Shown in pieces: positions 1 through 7,821 of a stretch of 43,469 nucleotides of DNA. The translations under genes and the position numbers were made by a program. The notes beneath the pieces were generated by a model, which was not told where the DNA came from, did not search any database, and saw nothing but the letters and a program-made list of their open reading frames with translations. Every line of letters begins with the position of its first letter. Positions within the stretch are counted from its first letter, which is position 1. This stretch comes from Acidobacteriota bacterium (GTDB lineage Bacteria > Acidobacteriota > UBA6911 > RPQK01 > JADFOI01): NCBI GenBank assembly GCA_022562935.1, contig JADFOI010000013.1, positions 1 through 43,469 on the forward strand, in the 5' to 3' direction.

Positions 1-993
1 CCTGTCCACCTGCTCTCCCTGGCCTTACCGGAGCCCGACTGCAAACTTCTTTCGATTTTTTCCCAGTGGGGAATCCGTACTCTAGGCGAGCTGGCGGCCC
101 TGCCGGAAGAGGAATTGGTCGCCCGTCTGGGACAAGCAGGACTGCGTCTGCAGAAAATGGCACGGGGCCAAGACGTTGAATCTTTTCCATCCCCCGTGAA
201 AGAACCCCATTTTGAAGAAAGTCAGGAACTGGAATGGACACTGGATTCGCTCGAATCACTCACCTTTATTCTGGGAAGAATCTTGGAACAACTCTGTGCC
301 CGTCTTCGAAACTACGGATTGGCCGTTCGCGCTCTCCATCTTGTCTTGCGACTGGACGACCGTACGATCTACGAACGGACTCTCCACCTAGCTTCCCCCA
401 CCTGTCATCCAAAACTTCTCCTCTCACTTCTGCGTTTAGATCTTCAATCCCATCCGCCCAACTCAGGAATTGTGGGTGTTTCGCTTCAAGCCATCCCAGC
501 TCCTCCACGACTCATCCAGTACTCGCTGCTGGAACCTCCTCTCCCCAATCCTGAGAAGGTGTCCCATACTTTGGGCCGGCTCACCGCCCTGCTTGGAAAG
601 AGCAATATCGGATCTCCTGCTTTACGAGATACTCATCGTCCCGATGCAATCGAGAGAGCACCCTTCGCACAGCGCGCTTCGCGCGCAGAAAAAAGAGAAA
701 AGAAAAAAGAGAAAAAAAAGAAAAAAGAGGAGAGAAGAACAAAGAACAAAAGAGCAGCAGAGATCACGCAACTTTCCCTGCGGAGATTTCGTCCTCCCCG
801 ACCCACACGCATTCGATCCCATCAGATTGTGACCTGTGCCGGACCCTGGCGCTCTTCCGGAGATTGGTGGACCGGGACGAATCATGAGTGGGCTCGCGAT
901 GAGTGGGATGTGGAACTGCTGGATGGATCGATTTGCCGGATCTATTGGGATCACCGCAAGAAGGCCTGGTTTCTGGAGGGAATTTACGATTAA
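1..993 (+). CDS. imuB: ImuB, Y-family polymerase-like mutasome protein (3' part; 5' end outside window)
   Basis: The frame is open from base 1 and ends at a stop at 993, so about 330 C-terminal residues are present and the catalytic-like N-terminal half is missing. What remains begins with a helix-hairpin-helix-like stretch (WGIRTLGELAALPEEELVAR), then the little-finger region, a Lys/Glu/Arg-rich linker, and a characteristic ImuB tail (GPWRSSGDWW near 281, RDEWDVELLDG, then IYWDHRKKAWFLEGIYD at the end). In the family, ImuB is a catalytically inactive Y-family protein that bridges the beta clamp and DnaE2 in damage-induced translesion synthesis. dnaE2 follows on the same strand after 177 bp, the usual imuA-imuB-dnaE2 order. 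imuA and a LexA site would lie to the left and cannot be seen. The Lys-rich insert (about bases 686-760) is unusual. Confidence 0.85.
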   Translation, partial: PVHLLSLALPEPDCKLLSIFSQWGIRTLGELAALPEEELVARLGQAGLRLQKMARGQDVESFPSPVKEPHFEESQELEWTLDSLESLTFILGRILEQLCARLRNYGLAVRALHLVLRLDDRTIYERTLHLASPTCHPKLLLSLLRLDLQSHPPNSGIVGVSLQAIPAPPRLIQYSLLEPPLPNPEKVSHTLGRLTALLGKSNIGSPALRDTHRPDAIERAPFAQRASRAEKREKKKEKKKKKEERRTKNKRAAEITQLSLRRFRPPRPTRIRSHQIVTCAGPWRSSGDWWTGTNHEWARDEWDVELLDGSICRIYWDHRKKAWFLEGIYD

Positions 994-1019
994 AGAGCGC
1001 GACCCGCAAGCGGGTGCCC

Positions 1020-1154
1020 CCGCGCGCGTTCACAGGTTCACAGGTTCCAAGTTCCAGGGTTCTAGGTTTCAAGTTTTGGATTTGGGATTTGGGATTTGAA
1101 ATTTGTTTGGGATTTTGAGTTTTGGATTTTGAATTTCAGCCGGGCTTCCGGCTG
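1020..1154. repeat. Degenerate simple-repeat block between imuB and dnaE2, ending in a hairpin
   Basis: The gap is made of drifting short repeats: variants of GGTTCACAGGTTCCAAG (1031-1075), then variants of TTTTGGATTTGGGA (1074-1136), then a 7-bp hairpin CAGCCGG/CCGGCTG (1137-1154, loop GCTT). Just after it, 1158-1170 reads TCAGTTGTCAGTT, directly before the dnaE2 start. Reverse-complement relatives of the first and last motifs occur at 43092-43260 at the other end of the window. No ribosome binding site is evident in front of dnaE2, so the repeat may have replaced the native leader, or dnaE2 may be read with imuB. Confidence 0.7.
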
Positions 1155-1170
1155 TGGTCAGTTGTCAGTT

Positions 1171-4100
1171 ATGTCCTACATCGAACTTCATACCTGCAGC
1201 GCTTTTAGTTTTTTAGAAGGGTCTTCACTTCCCGAAGAATTGGTGAAAGAGGCGGCGCGCCTGAATTATCCTGCCCTGGCTTTACTGGATCGTGACGGAG
1301 TCTATGGAGCACCCCGTTTTTACAAAGCCTGTCGCGAAGCAGGGGTGCAGCCGATCGTGGGGGCTGCAATCACCCTGCAGAATGGATTTTGTGGACAAAA
1401 CGCTCAACTTCCCCTGCTCGTTGAAAACCGAATCGGTTACCAAAACCTGTGCCGTCTCATCACCTGCATGAAGCTGCGCTCCAGTAAGGGGGAAGGAGCG
1501 GTCCATCCCCATGAGTTAGAGGAATTCGCCTCCGGGCTGGTCTGCCTGACGGGCGGGGCTCGAGGACCGTTGAGACTGGCCCTGGAGAAAGGCGGTCTTC
1601 CAGGAGCCCTTCGCTGCCTTCAGCAACTTCGGGGAATTTATGGTCCGGATCGAGTTTACATCGAACTCCAGCGTCACTTCGACCGGCGACAAGAGGCAGT
1701 CAACCAGGCTTTGATCGAATTGAGCCGCCGCCTCCATCTTCCCCTGGTGGCTACCAACGGAGTTCGTTATGCCCGGACCCATGGCCGTCCTCTGCTGGAT
1801 ATTCTCACCTGTATCCGTCACAAGACCACTTTGGACAAAGCGGGGAGGTTACTGAATCGCAATGCGGAATGCCATCTGAAAACACCTGCCCAGATGGAGC
1901 AACTCTTTGCAGATTTGCCCGAAGCTCTGGCCCACACCGTGGAACTCTCACAACGACTCAACTTCACTCTGGAGGATCTGGGTTATCGCTTCCCGGAATA
2001 TCCTGTTCCCTCCGGAGAGAGCATGATCAGTTATTTGCGAAAGCTCGCTGATGAAGGCGCACGCCAGCGTTACCGTCCTTACCACAAACGGGCTCGGCGA
2101 CAGGTTGCACGGGAGTTGGATCTGATCGAAAAACTGGATCTGGCGGGTTATTTTTTAATTGTCTGGGAGATCGTTTGCTTCTGCCGCCAGCACGATATTC
2201 TGGTGCAGGGGCGTGGATCGGCAGCCAACAGCGCCGTTTGCTACAGCCTGGGGATCACAGCTGTTGACCCGGTCGGCATGGACCTGCTCTTTGAGCGGTT
2301 TCTTTCTGAAGAACGCGGGGAATGGCCGGATATCGACCTGGATCTTCCCAGTGGTGAAAGGCGAGAACGCGTCATTCAATACGTTTACGAGCGTTACGGT
2401 GAACAGGGCGCAGCCATGACCGCCAATGTGATCACCTACCGGGCCAAGAGTGCCATCCGCGAAGTGGGCAAAGCCCTGGAGTTTCCTCCCAAAACGCTGG
2501 ATCGCCTCTCCCACCTCCTGAGGGCCTGGAGGGGGGAGGACCTTGAAAAGGAATTACCCCAGCGCTTCAAGGAAGCGGGATTGGATCTTTCTCATTCACG
2601 AGTGCAAAGCCTTGTGCGGCTGTGGATGCAAATCCAGGACCTTCCCCGTCATTTGGGACAGCACTCGGGAGGCATGGTCATCGCTCAGGGACATCTGGAC
2701 ACCATTGTCCCACTGGAAAACGCCACCATGCCCGGAAGAAGAGTGATCCAGTGGGACAAAGAAGACTGTGCCGATTTAGGAATCATCAAAGTGGATCTGT
2801 TGGGATTAGGAATGATGGCTGCCCTTCAAGATTCTCTTCAGTTCATTCGCCAATCGGGGGAAGAACTGGACCTGGCTCATCTTCCTGCCGATGATCCCCA
2901 GGTCTACTCCATGCTGCAAAAAGCCGATACGATCGGGGTCTTCCAAGTCGAGAGCCGGGCTCAGATGGTCACTTTGCCTCGCCTGAAGCCTCGCTGTTTT
3001 TACGATCTGGTGGTGGAAATCGCCATCATCCGACCCGGTCCCATCGTGGGCCAGATGGTTCATCCCTACATCAGGCGCCGGACAGGACAGGAACCGGTGA
3101 CCTATCCGCACCCCTCCCTGAAACCCATCCTGGAGCGCACCTTGGGAATTCCTCTGTTTCAGGAACAACTGCTGCGCATCGCCATGGTGGCGGCCGGATT
3201 TACGGGAGGTGAAGCCGAAGAGTTGAGGCGGGCCATGGGCTTCAAAAGATCCAACACCCGCATGAAAAAAATCGAACTCAAGCTGCGCCAGGGTTTAACA
3301 CGCACGGGGATCACCGGAGAGGCCGCTGAAACGATCATTCGCTACATCAGCTCTTTTGCCCTCTATGGATTTCCCGAATCACACTCGGCCAGTTTTGCCC
3401 TGCTGGCTTATGCCAGTGCCTACCTCAAATTTCACTACCCTGCCGCTTTTTATGCGGCCCTTTTGAACAACCAGCCCATGGGTTTTTATCACCCGGCTAC
3501 CCTGATCAAAGACGCCCAGCGTCACAACCAGCGCATCAAGCCCATCGATGTTGTCCAATCCGACTGGCTTTGCAGCCTCGAAGAGGATGGATCGATTCGG
3601 CTGGGATTGATGTATGTGGCAGGACTACGAGAAGAAGCGGGAAAGACTCTTGAAAAAGAGAGGCGCAAGCGTTTGTTCAGCTCCATTGAGGACCTGCGCC
3701 GGAGGATCGGTTTGCGAAAAACAGAGATGACCAGGCTAGCCGAGATCGGGGCCCTCAATAGCTTTGGGATGAAACGACGCCAGGCCCTCTGGCAAGTGGA
3801 AAAAGCCTGTCGTCCGGGAGGGCCGCTTTTTGCCCGGCTGGATTCCTCCCAAGAAGAAGCGGAATCCCCTCTGAGGGACATGAACGCTCAGGAACGCCTG
3901 TTGGCAGATTACTCTGGAACAGGAGTGAGCATCGGGCCTCACCCCATGGCCCTTCAGCGTCAAAAGCTGGCCCGCTTGGGGGTCACCCGCGCTTCACAAC
4001 TCCCTTCTTTGCCGGACGGAAAACGAGTGCGAGTGGTGGGAGGCGTTATCGCTCGCCAGCGGCCCCAAACGGCTCGCGGTTTTCTCTTCATGAGTCTGGA

Positions 4101-4296
4101 GGATGAGACCGGCATTTCAAACATTGTGATTCATCCCGACTTGTTCGAGCAGAACCGGCTCTTGCTGATCAGCGAGCCTTTTTTGTGGGTGGAAGGGATC
4201 CTGCAAAATCAACACAACGTGACCTCGATCCGAGCCCGAAAGTTCCAGGCTGTCCCAGGAATCGACATCGACCTGTGGTCCCGCAATTTCTGCTGA
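1171..4296 (+). CDS. dnaE2: Error-prone DNA polymerase III alpha subunit DnaE2
   Basis: Translesion C-family polymerase that works with ImuB. I chose ATG 1171 (1041 aa) because the homologous part begins MSYIELHTCSAFSFLEGSS, the N-terminal PHP domain; an upstream in-frame start at 1096 would add 25 residues encoded by the simple repeats. Order: PHP domain (about 1-230), polymerase core with QGRGSAANSAVCYSLG (about 350) and the catalytic acidic cluster PDIDLDLPSGER (about 387), further polymerase/clamp-binding region with FQEQLLRIAM (about 665), a C-terminal helix-hairpin-helix region, and an OB-fold (about 950-1020). Length is typical of DnaE2 and shorter than replicative DnaE1. It follows imuB, supporting an SOS-type mutasome role. 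The stop is only 14 bp from the stop of the convergent gene at 4311. Confidence 0.93.
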   Translation: MSYIELHTCSAFSFLEGSSLPEELVKEAARLNYPALALLDRDGVYGAPRFYKACREAGVQPIVGAAITLQNGFCGQNAQLPLLVENRIGYQNLCRLITCMKLRSSKGEGAVHPHELEEFASGLVCLTGGARGPLRLALEKGGLPGALRCLQQLRGIYGPDRVYIELQRHFDRRQEAVNQALIELSRRLHLPLVATNGVRYARTHGRPLLDILTCIRHKTTLDKAGRLLNRNAECHLKTPAQMEQLFADLPEALAHTVELSQRLNFTLEDLGYRFPEYPVPSGESMISYLRKLADEGARQRYRPYHKRARRQVARELDLIEKLDLAGYFLIVWEIVCFCRQHDILVQGRGSAANSAVCYSLGITAVDPVGMDLLFERFLSEERGEWPDIDLDLPSGERRERVIQYVYERYGEQGAAMTANVITYRAKSAIREVGKALEFPPKTLDRLSHLLRAWRGEDLEKELPQRFKEAGLDLSHSRVQSLVRLWMQIQDLPRHLGQHSGGMVIAQGHLDTIVPLENATMPGRRVIQWDKEDCADLGIIKVDLLGLGMMAALQDSLQFIRQSGEELDLAHLPADDPQVYSMLQKADTIGVFQVESRAQMVTLPRLKPRCFYDLVVEIAIIRPGPIVGQMVHPYIRRRTGQEPVTYPHPSLKPILERTLGIPLFQEQLLRIAMVAAGFTGGEAEELRRAMGFKRSNTRMKKIELKLRQGLTRTGITGEAAETIIRYISSFALYGFPESHSASFALLAYASAYLKFHYPAAFYAALLNNQPMGFYHPATLIKDAQRHNQRIKPIDVVQSDWLCSLEEDGSIRLGLMYVAGLREEAGKTLEKERRKRLFSSIEDLRRRIGLRKTEMTRLAEIGALNSFGMKRRQALWQVEKACRPGGPLFARLDSSQEEAESPLRDMNAQERLLADYSGTGVSIGPHPMALQRQKLARLGVTRASQLPSLPDGKRVRVVGGVIARQRPQTARGFLFMSLEDETGISNIVIHPDLFEQNRLLLISEPFLWVEGILQNQHNVTSIRARKFQAVPGIDIDLWSRNFC

Positions 4297-4310
4297 CTTG
4301 CCCCCTCTTT

Positions 4311-5096
4311 CTAGAAGTGCTCAATCCTTGTGCGGTCCAGTTGGCGAAGTATCGGATGATCAGGGTCTGCGTAGGCCAGCAGACTGCGAAGTTCAGCCTC
4401 TATTGTTCCGGCATCCTCATCCCGACCCATTTCGCGGTAGAGCTGTGCCAGCTGTCCCTGGACTCTCAACCACAGTGCTCCAGTCAACGGTGACGACTGG
4501 TCTGCCAAAAGAAGAAGCTTTTTTTCTGAAGCGCCTTCCAACACTTGTACCGCCTTACCCAAATTTCCCTGTGCTCGCCAGGCCTCAGCCAGAACCTCGG
4601 ACCCCATAAAAAAGGCTGCAGCGGAGTCCTTTTGTGGGTGCATTACAAGCATTTGTTTGTTCCGTCGGTCGTTGGCTGCCTCCAAAAGCTGCTCAGTCTT
4701 GTCGGCAGAACGAAATGATGAAAGAGCCTCTTCCAGCATTTTCATCCCTTCAGCCCGGTTCCCAAGACTCACAGCGAGCACACCTCGTTGTATCTCAAAA
4801 CCGCTTGAGGGGGTACTCGTACTGGAGAGCATTGCTTCGGCCTCCGAGAAAAATCCACCACGAGCGAGTAACAGAGCGGTACAACACCTCGTTCCACTCG
4901 TTCGCGGCAGCCCACCAAACACAGCTGCCCCTACTGTCGTGGCGGACCTCGTACGAACTCTTCTCTGAGGACTAATTGGAGTTTCCAACATTTCTTCCAG
5001 ATGTTTTGTCATTGCCTCATGATCCTCTTCAATGTAGGTGATGGCCGCCAAGAAATACTGACGGAGAGGCCCTTTATTGTAGACTCCCTCAAACAC
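4311..5096 (-). CDS. C-terminal, repeat-rich part of a frameshifted HTH/membrane regulator
   Basis: This minus-strand frame overlaps the end of the upstream frame (5089-5769) by 8 bp and continues its protein in another frame. The only start it could use is GTG at 5096, in the middle of a natural continuation (PDNVFEGVYNKG). The sequence is helical and looks like degenerate TPR-type repeats: FLAAITYIEEDHEAMTKHLE early, ARGGFFSEAEAM, LGNRAEGMKMLEEALSSF, WRAQGNLGKAVQVLEGASEK and LAQLYREMGRDEDAGTIEAE near the end. In related proteins such a periplasmic or cytoplasmic repeat domain is probably a protein-interaction module. About residues 43-75 are basic and Cys/Thr-rich and look less natural, so a second compensated disturbance is possible. 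It has no ribosome binding site of its own. Confidence 0.6.
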   Translation of the reverse strand: MFEGVYNKGPLRQYFLAAITYIEEDHEAMTKHLEEMLETPISPQRRVRTRSATTVGAAVFGGLPRTSGTRCCTALLLARGGFFSEAEAMLSSTSTPSSGFEIQRGVLAVSLGNRAEGMKMLEEALSSFRSADKTEQLLEAANDRRNKQMLVMHPQKDSAAAFFMGSEVLAEAWRAQGNLGKAVQVLEGASEKKLLLLADQSSPLTGALWLRVQGQLAQLYREMGRDEDAGTIEAELRSLLAYADPDHPILRQLDRTRIEHF

Positions 5097-5769
5097 ATTG
5101 TCGGGAAGTGTCGATCTGGCCTACAGCGAGGTGGAGTGCACCCAGCATACTCCTTGCGATAGCCCGAGGAATTGGGACCTCACCTTCTAACGTGTCCCAC
5201 AAACGACTTTTGGCTTCAAACAGCGCAGTTTCTGGATCACCTGCCAGCAAAGCATCATAGGCTGGAAACAACATAAGCCAGAGGCTCGCTCTGGGGCCTT
5301 TTTCAACATCTTCTGGGTTGATTAGATCGAAAGCACGCATGATGTAAGGTCTCGCTCTGTCCAAGTCACCATCAAGACGGATTAGCTGATAACCTTGCGC
5401 CCAATCGCTCTGTTGTAAGTCTAACGCTTCCCGCTTAGGTGAGGAACCAGTCTCCATCAATGCGACTAGACCCACCAGTAGAAGCAGTGTGACTCCACCT
5501 GCAACCCCTGCAACAGTTTTCTTGTTTTCTGAGAAGAATCGGACCCAGCCTGGCTTGTCGTTCCCTAAGACCCTGCTGCGATTTTCCAGCCAGGCGTCGA
5601 TCTCTGAGCGATGGGCGTAAACGGTTGCGAGTTTGTGGTGACCGTGGCGGTGGACGGGTAAACCTTCCCGCTGTTCCCACCTCCGTACCGTGCTCATGTC
5701 GCGATCCAGGTAAGCTGCGATTTCTTTCCATGAATCTAGCCTTTCCCCGGACGGGGAATTGGGGCTCAT
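5089..5769 (-). CDS. N-terminal part of the regulator: excisionase-like HTH, membrane anchor, start of the repeat domain (truncated by frameshift)
   Basis: ATG 5769 gives a 226-aa product. Residues 1-60 hold a MerR/excisionase-like DNA-binding domain (SWKEIAAYLDRDMSTVRRWE, then REGLPVHRHGHHK and AYRSEIDAWL-like text). A transmembrane helix follows (about 77-98, VAGVAGGVTLLLLVGLVALM). The extracytoplasmic part begins a repeat domain (GDLDRARPYIMRAFDLINPE) and stops at TGA 5089 shortly after LHLAVGQIDTS. The layout HTH, membrane helix, TPR-like domain is common in Acidobacteriota; function of the family is not settled. Reading continues in the +1 frame into 4311-5096, so this is probably one gene broken by one extra base (or two missing), real or from assembly. 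Longer starts up to 5883 lack the HTH-adjacent consensus. Confidence 0.7.
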   Translation of the reverse strand: MSPNSPSGERLDSWKEIAAYLDRDMSTVRRWEQREGLPVHRHGHHKLATVYAHRSEIDAWLENRSRVLGNDKPGWVRFFSENKKTVAGVAGGVTLLLLVGLVALMETGSSPKREALDLQQSDWAQGYQLIRLDGDLDRARPYIMRAFDLINPEDVEKGPRASLWLMLFPAYDALLAGDPETALFEAKSRLWDTLEGEVPIPRAIARSMLGALHLAVGQIDTSRQCV

Positions 5770-5950
5770 AAGAAAAATTGTATTCCTAGGCTCTCGAAGC
5801 GTCAATACCCAACCTACGCTCATAAGTGCGCAAAGTTGCGCAAAGCTGCTCATCCCAACTTTACCTGTTGCTAGGCAATTCAAGCCCCGAATAGCCTGCC
5901 TCTAGCACCCGCAAATCTTCAATCAGGTTTCGCTGGAGGGAGGCAAAACT

Positions 5951-6634
5951 ACGGGCAGATCATTCAGGCCTTATTGGACCGTCGGTCTTGCTTTGGCAGT
6001 CATCGTTTTAGCCCTAGCAAGGGCAGGCCCTGCAGAACCGACCTTGACGATCACCCTGCGTGTGCTCAACTACGCCGAAGTGCCCGAGAAAACTTTGATT
6101 CAAGCAGAAGAAGAGGTGACGAGGATCTTCCGTAAGATAGGAGTGGAAAGCGTATGGCGTCATATTTCACTGTCTTCTGAACAGAACCCAGCAGGTTCTG
6201 TTTTCAGGCGATCCTCCTTTCCCTTTCTTGAGCTGAGCATCCTCATTATTTCTCGGTCGGCGGCAAAAACGATGGCGGAGCGCCTGGACCTCAAAAAGGA
6301 AGTGTTCGGTTTGTCGCCACGCTCGAAGGACGGCCGTGGTGGCCGCTTGGCCTATGTCTTTCACCATCGGGTCCGAGAATATGTCATCAAGCGCACGCTC
6401 TTCGAGCAGGAAGCTTTGGTTTTGGGTCTTGTCATTGCCCATGAGATCGGCCATTTGCTCCTTAACCACACAAACCACTCTCGCACCGGGATAATGCGTG
6501 AACGGTGGGACCGTCAGGATTTAAGACTGGCCGCCTTTGGAGACCTGGTTTTCAGCCCACAGCAGGCCGACTTGATACGGGCCGAAGTGGCTAGGAGAAT
6601 GATCAAGCGAGAGAATTCGAAAAATCGGAAATGA
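5951..6634 (+). CDS. Small secreted HExxH zinc-protease-like protein, probably with an ACG start
   Basis: A product of 227 aa if started at ACG 5951, or 213 aa from TTG 5993. I favour 5951: a very strong GGAGGGAGG (5935-5943) lies 7 nt before it, and the N-terminus becomes a textbook signal peptide (GRSFRPYW, then a hydrophobic run LALAVIVLALARA, then AGPAEP). No ATG exists in this frame upstream of the homologous part. The key motif is AHEIGHLLLNHTNHSRTGIM (HExxH, residue about 164, further His and a nearby Met), resembling metzincin-like active sites, but spacing is not the classic HExxHxxGxxH. Similar small proteins are annotated as hypothetical or putative proteases. Substrate unknown. 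Divergent from the HTH gene at 5769. Confidence 0.7.
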   Translation, partial: TGRSFRPYWTVGLALAVIVLALARAGPAEPTLTITLRVLNYAEVPEKTLIQAEEEVTRIFRKIGVESVWRHISLSSEQNPAGSVFRRSSFPFLELSILIISRSAAKTMAERLDLKKEVFGLSPRSKDGRGGRLAYVFHHRVREYVIKRTLFEQEALVLGLVIAHEIGHLLLNHTNHSRTGIMRERWDRQDLRLAAFGDLVFSPQQADLIRAEVARRMIKRENSKNRK

Positions 6635-6728
6635 AGGTCAGAAACGCACCTATCATCGGCAGTCATCTGGTAGGATGGGCACTCACGAGAAAAGATCGCT
6701 TTTGGGAACTGCTGATTGGAGGTAAAGA

Positions 6729-7151
6729 ATGGATCGACAACTTATTGTTTTGCTGGTTGCGTTTCTGACCCTGGTGCCTCTCGCAGCGCACGATCCCTGG
6801 GAAGCAGTTCAGAGAGTTCTTCAATTGGATGAAGACCAGGCACAGCAGGCGCGGGAGATATGGCAACGCTGCCGTGCACCGATTACGCCCCTCCAAAGGG
6901 AACTACGACCCCTTCGGGGCCTTTTAAGGGAACTTTCAGACCCTACCGCGATCGGTGAGGTCCATCTTGAGATCCGGGACTTGAATCAGCAAATCGGAGC
7001 CCTCCAAGAAGAATGCAGGGCTCAGTTCGAGAACGAGATCCTGCGCACCGAGGAGCAGAAGGAAACCTATGCAGGAATCAGAAGGTGGGCTCGATCGGCT
7101 CGGCGATACGAGCGAATCATCCCCACCTTTAGGGAGCTGGGCCTGCTCTAG
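6729..7151 (+). CDS. Small periplasmic Spy/CpxP-like helical protein
   Basis: 140 aa, with GGAGG at 6718-6722 six bases before ATG 6729. Residues 1-20 form a signal peptide (MDRQLIVLLVAFLTLVPLAA, cleavage probably before HDPW). The mature part is all-helical and charged: VLQLDEDQAQQAREIWQR, then a stretch REL.PLRGLLRELSDPT, then a long helix with LEIRDLNQQIGALQEE. This layout (helix about 30 aa, short linker, long helix with Arg/Glu spacing) resembles Spy/CpxP/heavy-metal-resistance periplasmic sensors or chaperones, but the LTxxQ signature motifs are not clearly present. It follows the HExxH protein by 94 bp on the same strand and may be co-transcribed. Function is inference. Confidence 0.7.
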   Translation: MDRQLIVLLVAFLTLVPLAAHDPWEAVQRVLQLDEDQAQQAREIWQRCRAPITPLQRELRPLRGLLRELSDPTAIGEVHLEIRDLNQQIGALQEECRAQFENEILRTEEQKETYAGIRRWARSARRYERIIPTFRELGLL

Positions 7152-7332
7152 GTAGTCTAGCAACCGCTGTCCACTATCCGGCAATTACCCGCAATTGCTA
7201 AGGTTGGGGTTGTGGGTGGCTTGTGCTAATATGAGCTTCATTACTAGTTTCTAAATTGATGCCAGTTGTATCGGCGCACCGGAGTCCAGGAGACGCCGAC
7301 GACCTTCATTGATTCAACGGGAGGTGCTGAAT

Positions 7333-7806
7333 ATGGCTTTTAAACTCAACATTAACGGACAGTCTCATAGCGTGGATATTGAGCCCGAGACACCCCTGCT
7401 TTGGGTTCTCCGAGACACCTTGGGTCTGACCGGTACCAAGTACGGGTGCGGCATTTCCGCATGCGGTGCCTGTACCGTGCTCGTGAACGGGCGGGCGGTT
7501 CGGTCCTGCGTGACCCCGGCCAGCACCGTGATCGGCAAGCAGATTACCACCATCGAGGGACTCTCGGAGGACAGCAGCCATCCGGTCCAGGTGGCCTGGA
7601 CCCAAGAGGACGTTCCCCAGTGCGGCTACTGCCAGTCGGGGCAGATCATGGCAGCCACAGCCTTCCTCGACAGGTATCCCAACCCAAGCGACGCCGACAT
7701 CGATCGGGAGATGACCAATCTCTGTCGCTGCGGTACTTACGTGCGCATCCGACGGGCCATCCACCGGGCGGTCGAAATCGCCGCGGCGCCCTTATCTCGG
7801 GCATAG
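7333..7806 (+). CDS. (2Fe-2S) small subunit of a molybdenum hydroxylase (isoquinoline 1-oxidoreductase-like alpha subunit)
   Basis: 157 aa from ATG 7333, preceded by GGGAGGTG at 7319-7326. Residues 38-59 carry the plant-ferredoxin-type cluster (Cys39, Cys44, Cys47 in [16 protein letters not shown], then Cys59). The C-terminal four-helix part carries the second cluster ([10 protein letters not shown] near 98 and [14 protein letters not shown] near 132). This is the full xanthine-oxidase-family small subunit and carries electrons away from the molybdenum centre in the neighbouring large subunit, which starts 15 bp downstream. The pair is IorA/IorB type, with the FAD subunit absent; such enzymes usually pass electrons to a cytochrome c, which is not seen here. 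The natural substrate (an aldehyde or N-heterocycle) cannot be told. Confidence 0.9.
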   Translation: MAFKLNINGQSHSVDIEPETPLLWVLRDTLGLTGTKYGCGISACGACTVLVNGRAVRSCVTPASTVIGKQITTIEGLSEDSSHPVQVAWTQEDVPQCGYCQSGQIMAATAFLDRYPNPSDADIDREMTNLCRCGTYVRIRRAIHRAVEIAAAPLSRA

Positions 7807-7821
7807 GAGGGAAGAACCATC

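Noticed and set aside
5089-5110. Programmed ribosomal frameshift in the HTH/repeat gene
   Set aside because: No slippery heptamer or stimulatory hairpin is visible at the switch; a mutation or assembly error is simpler.
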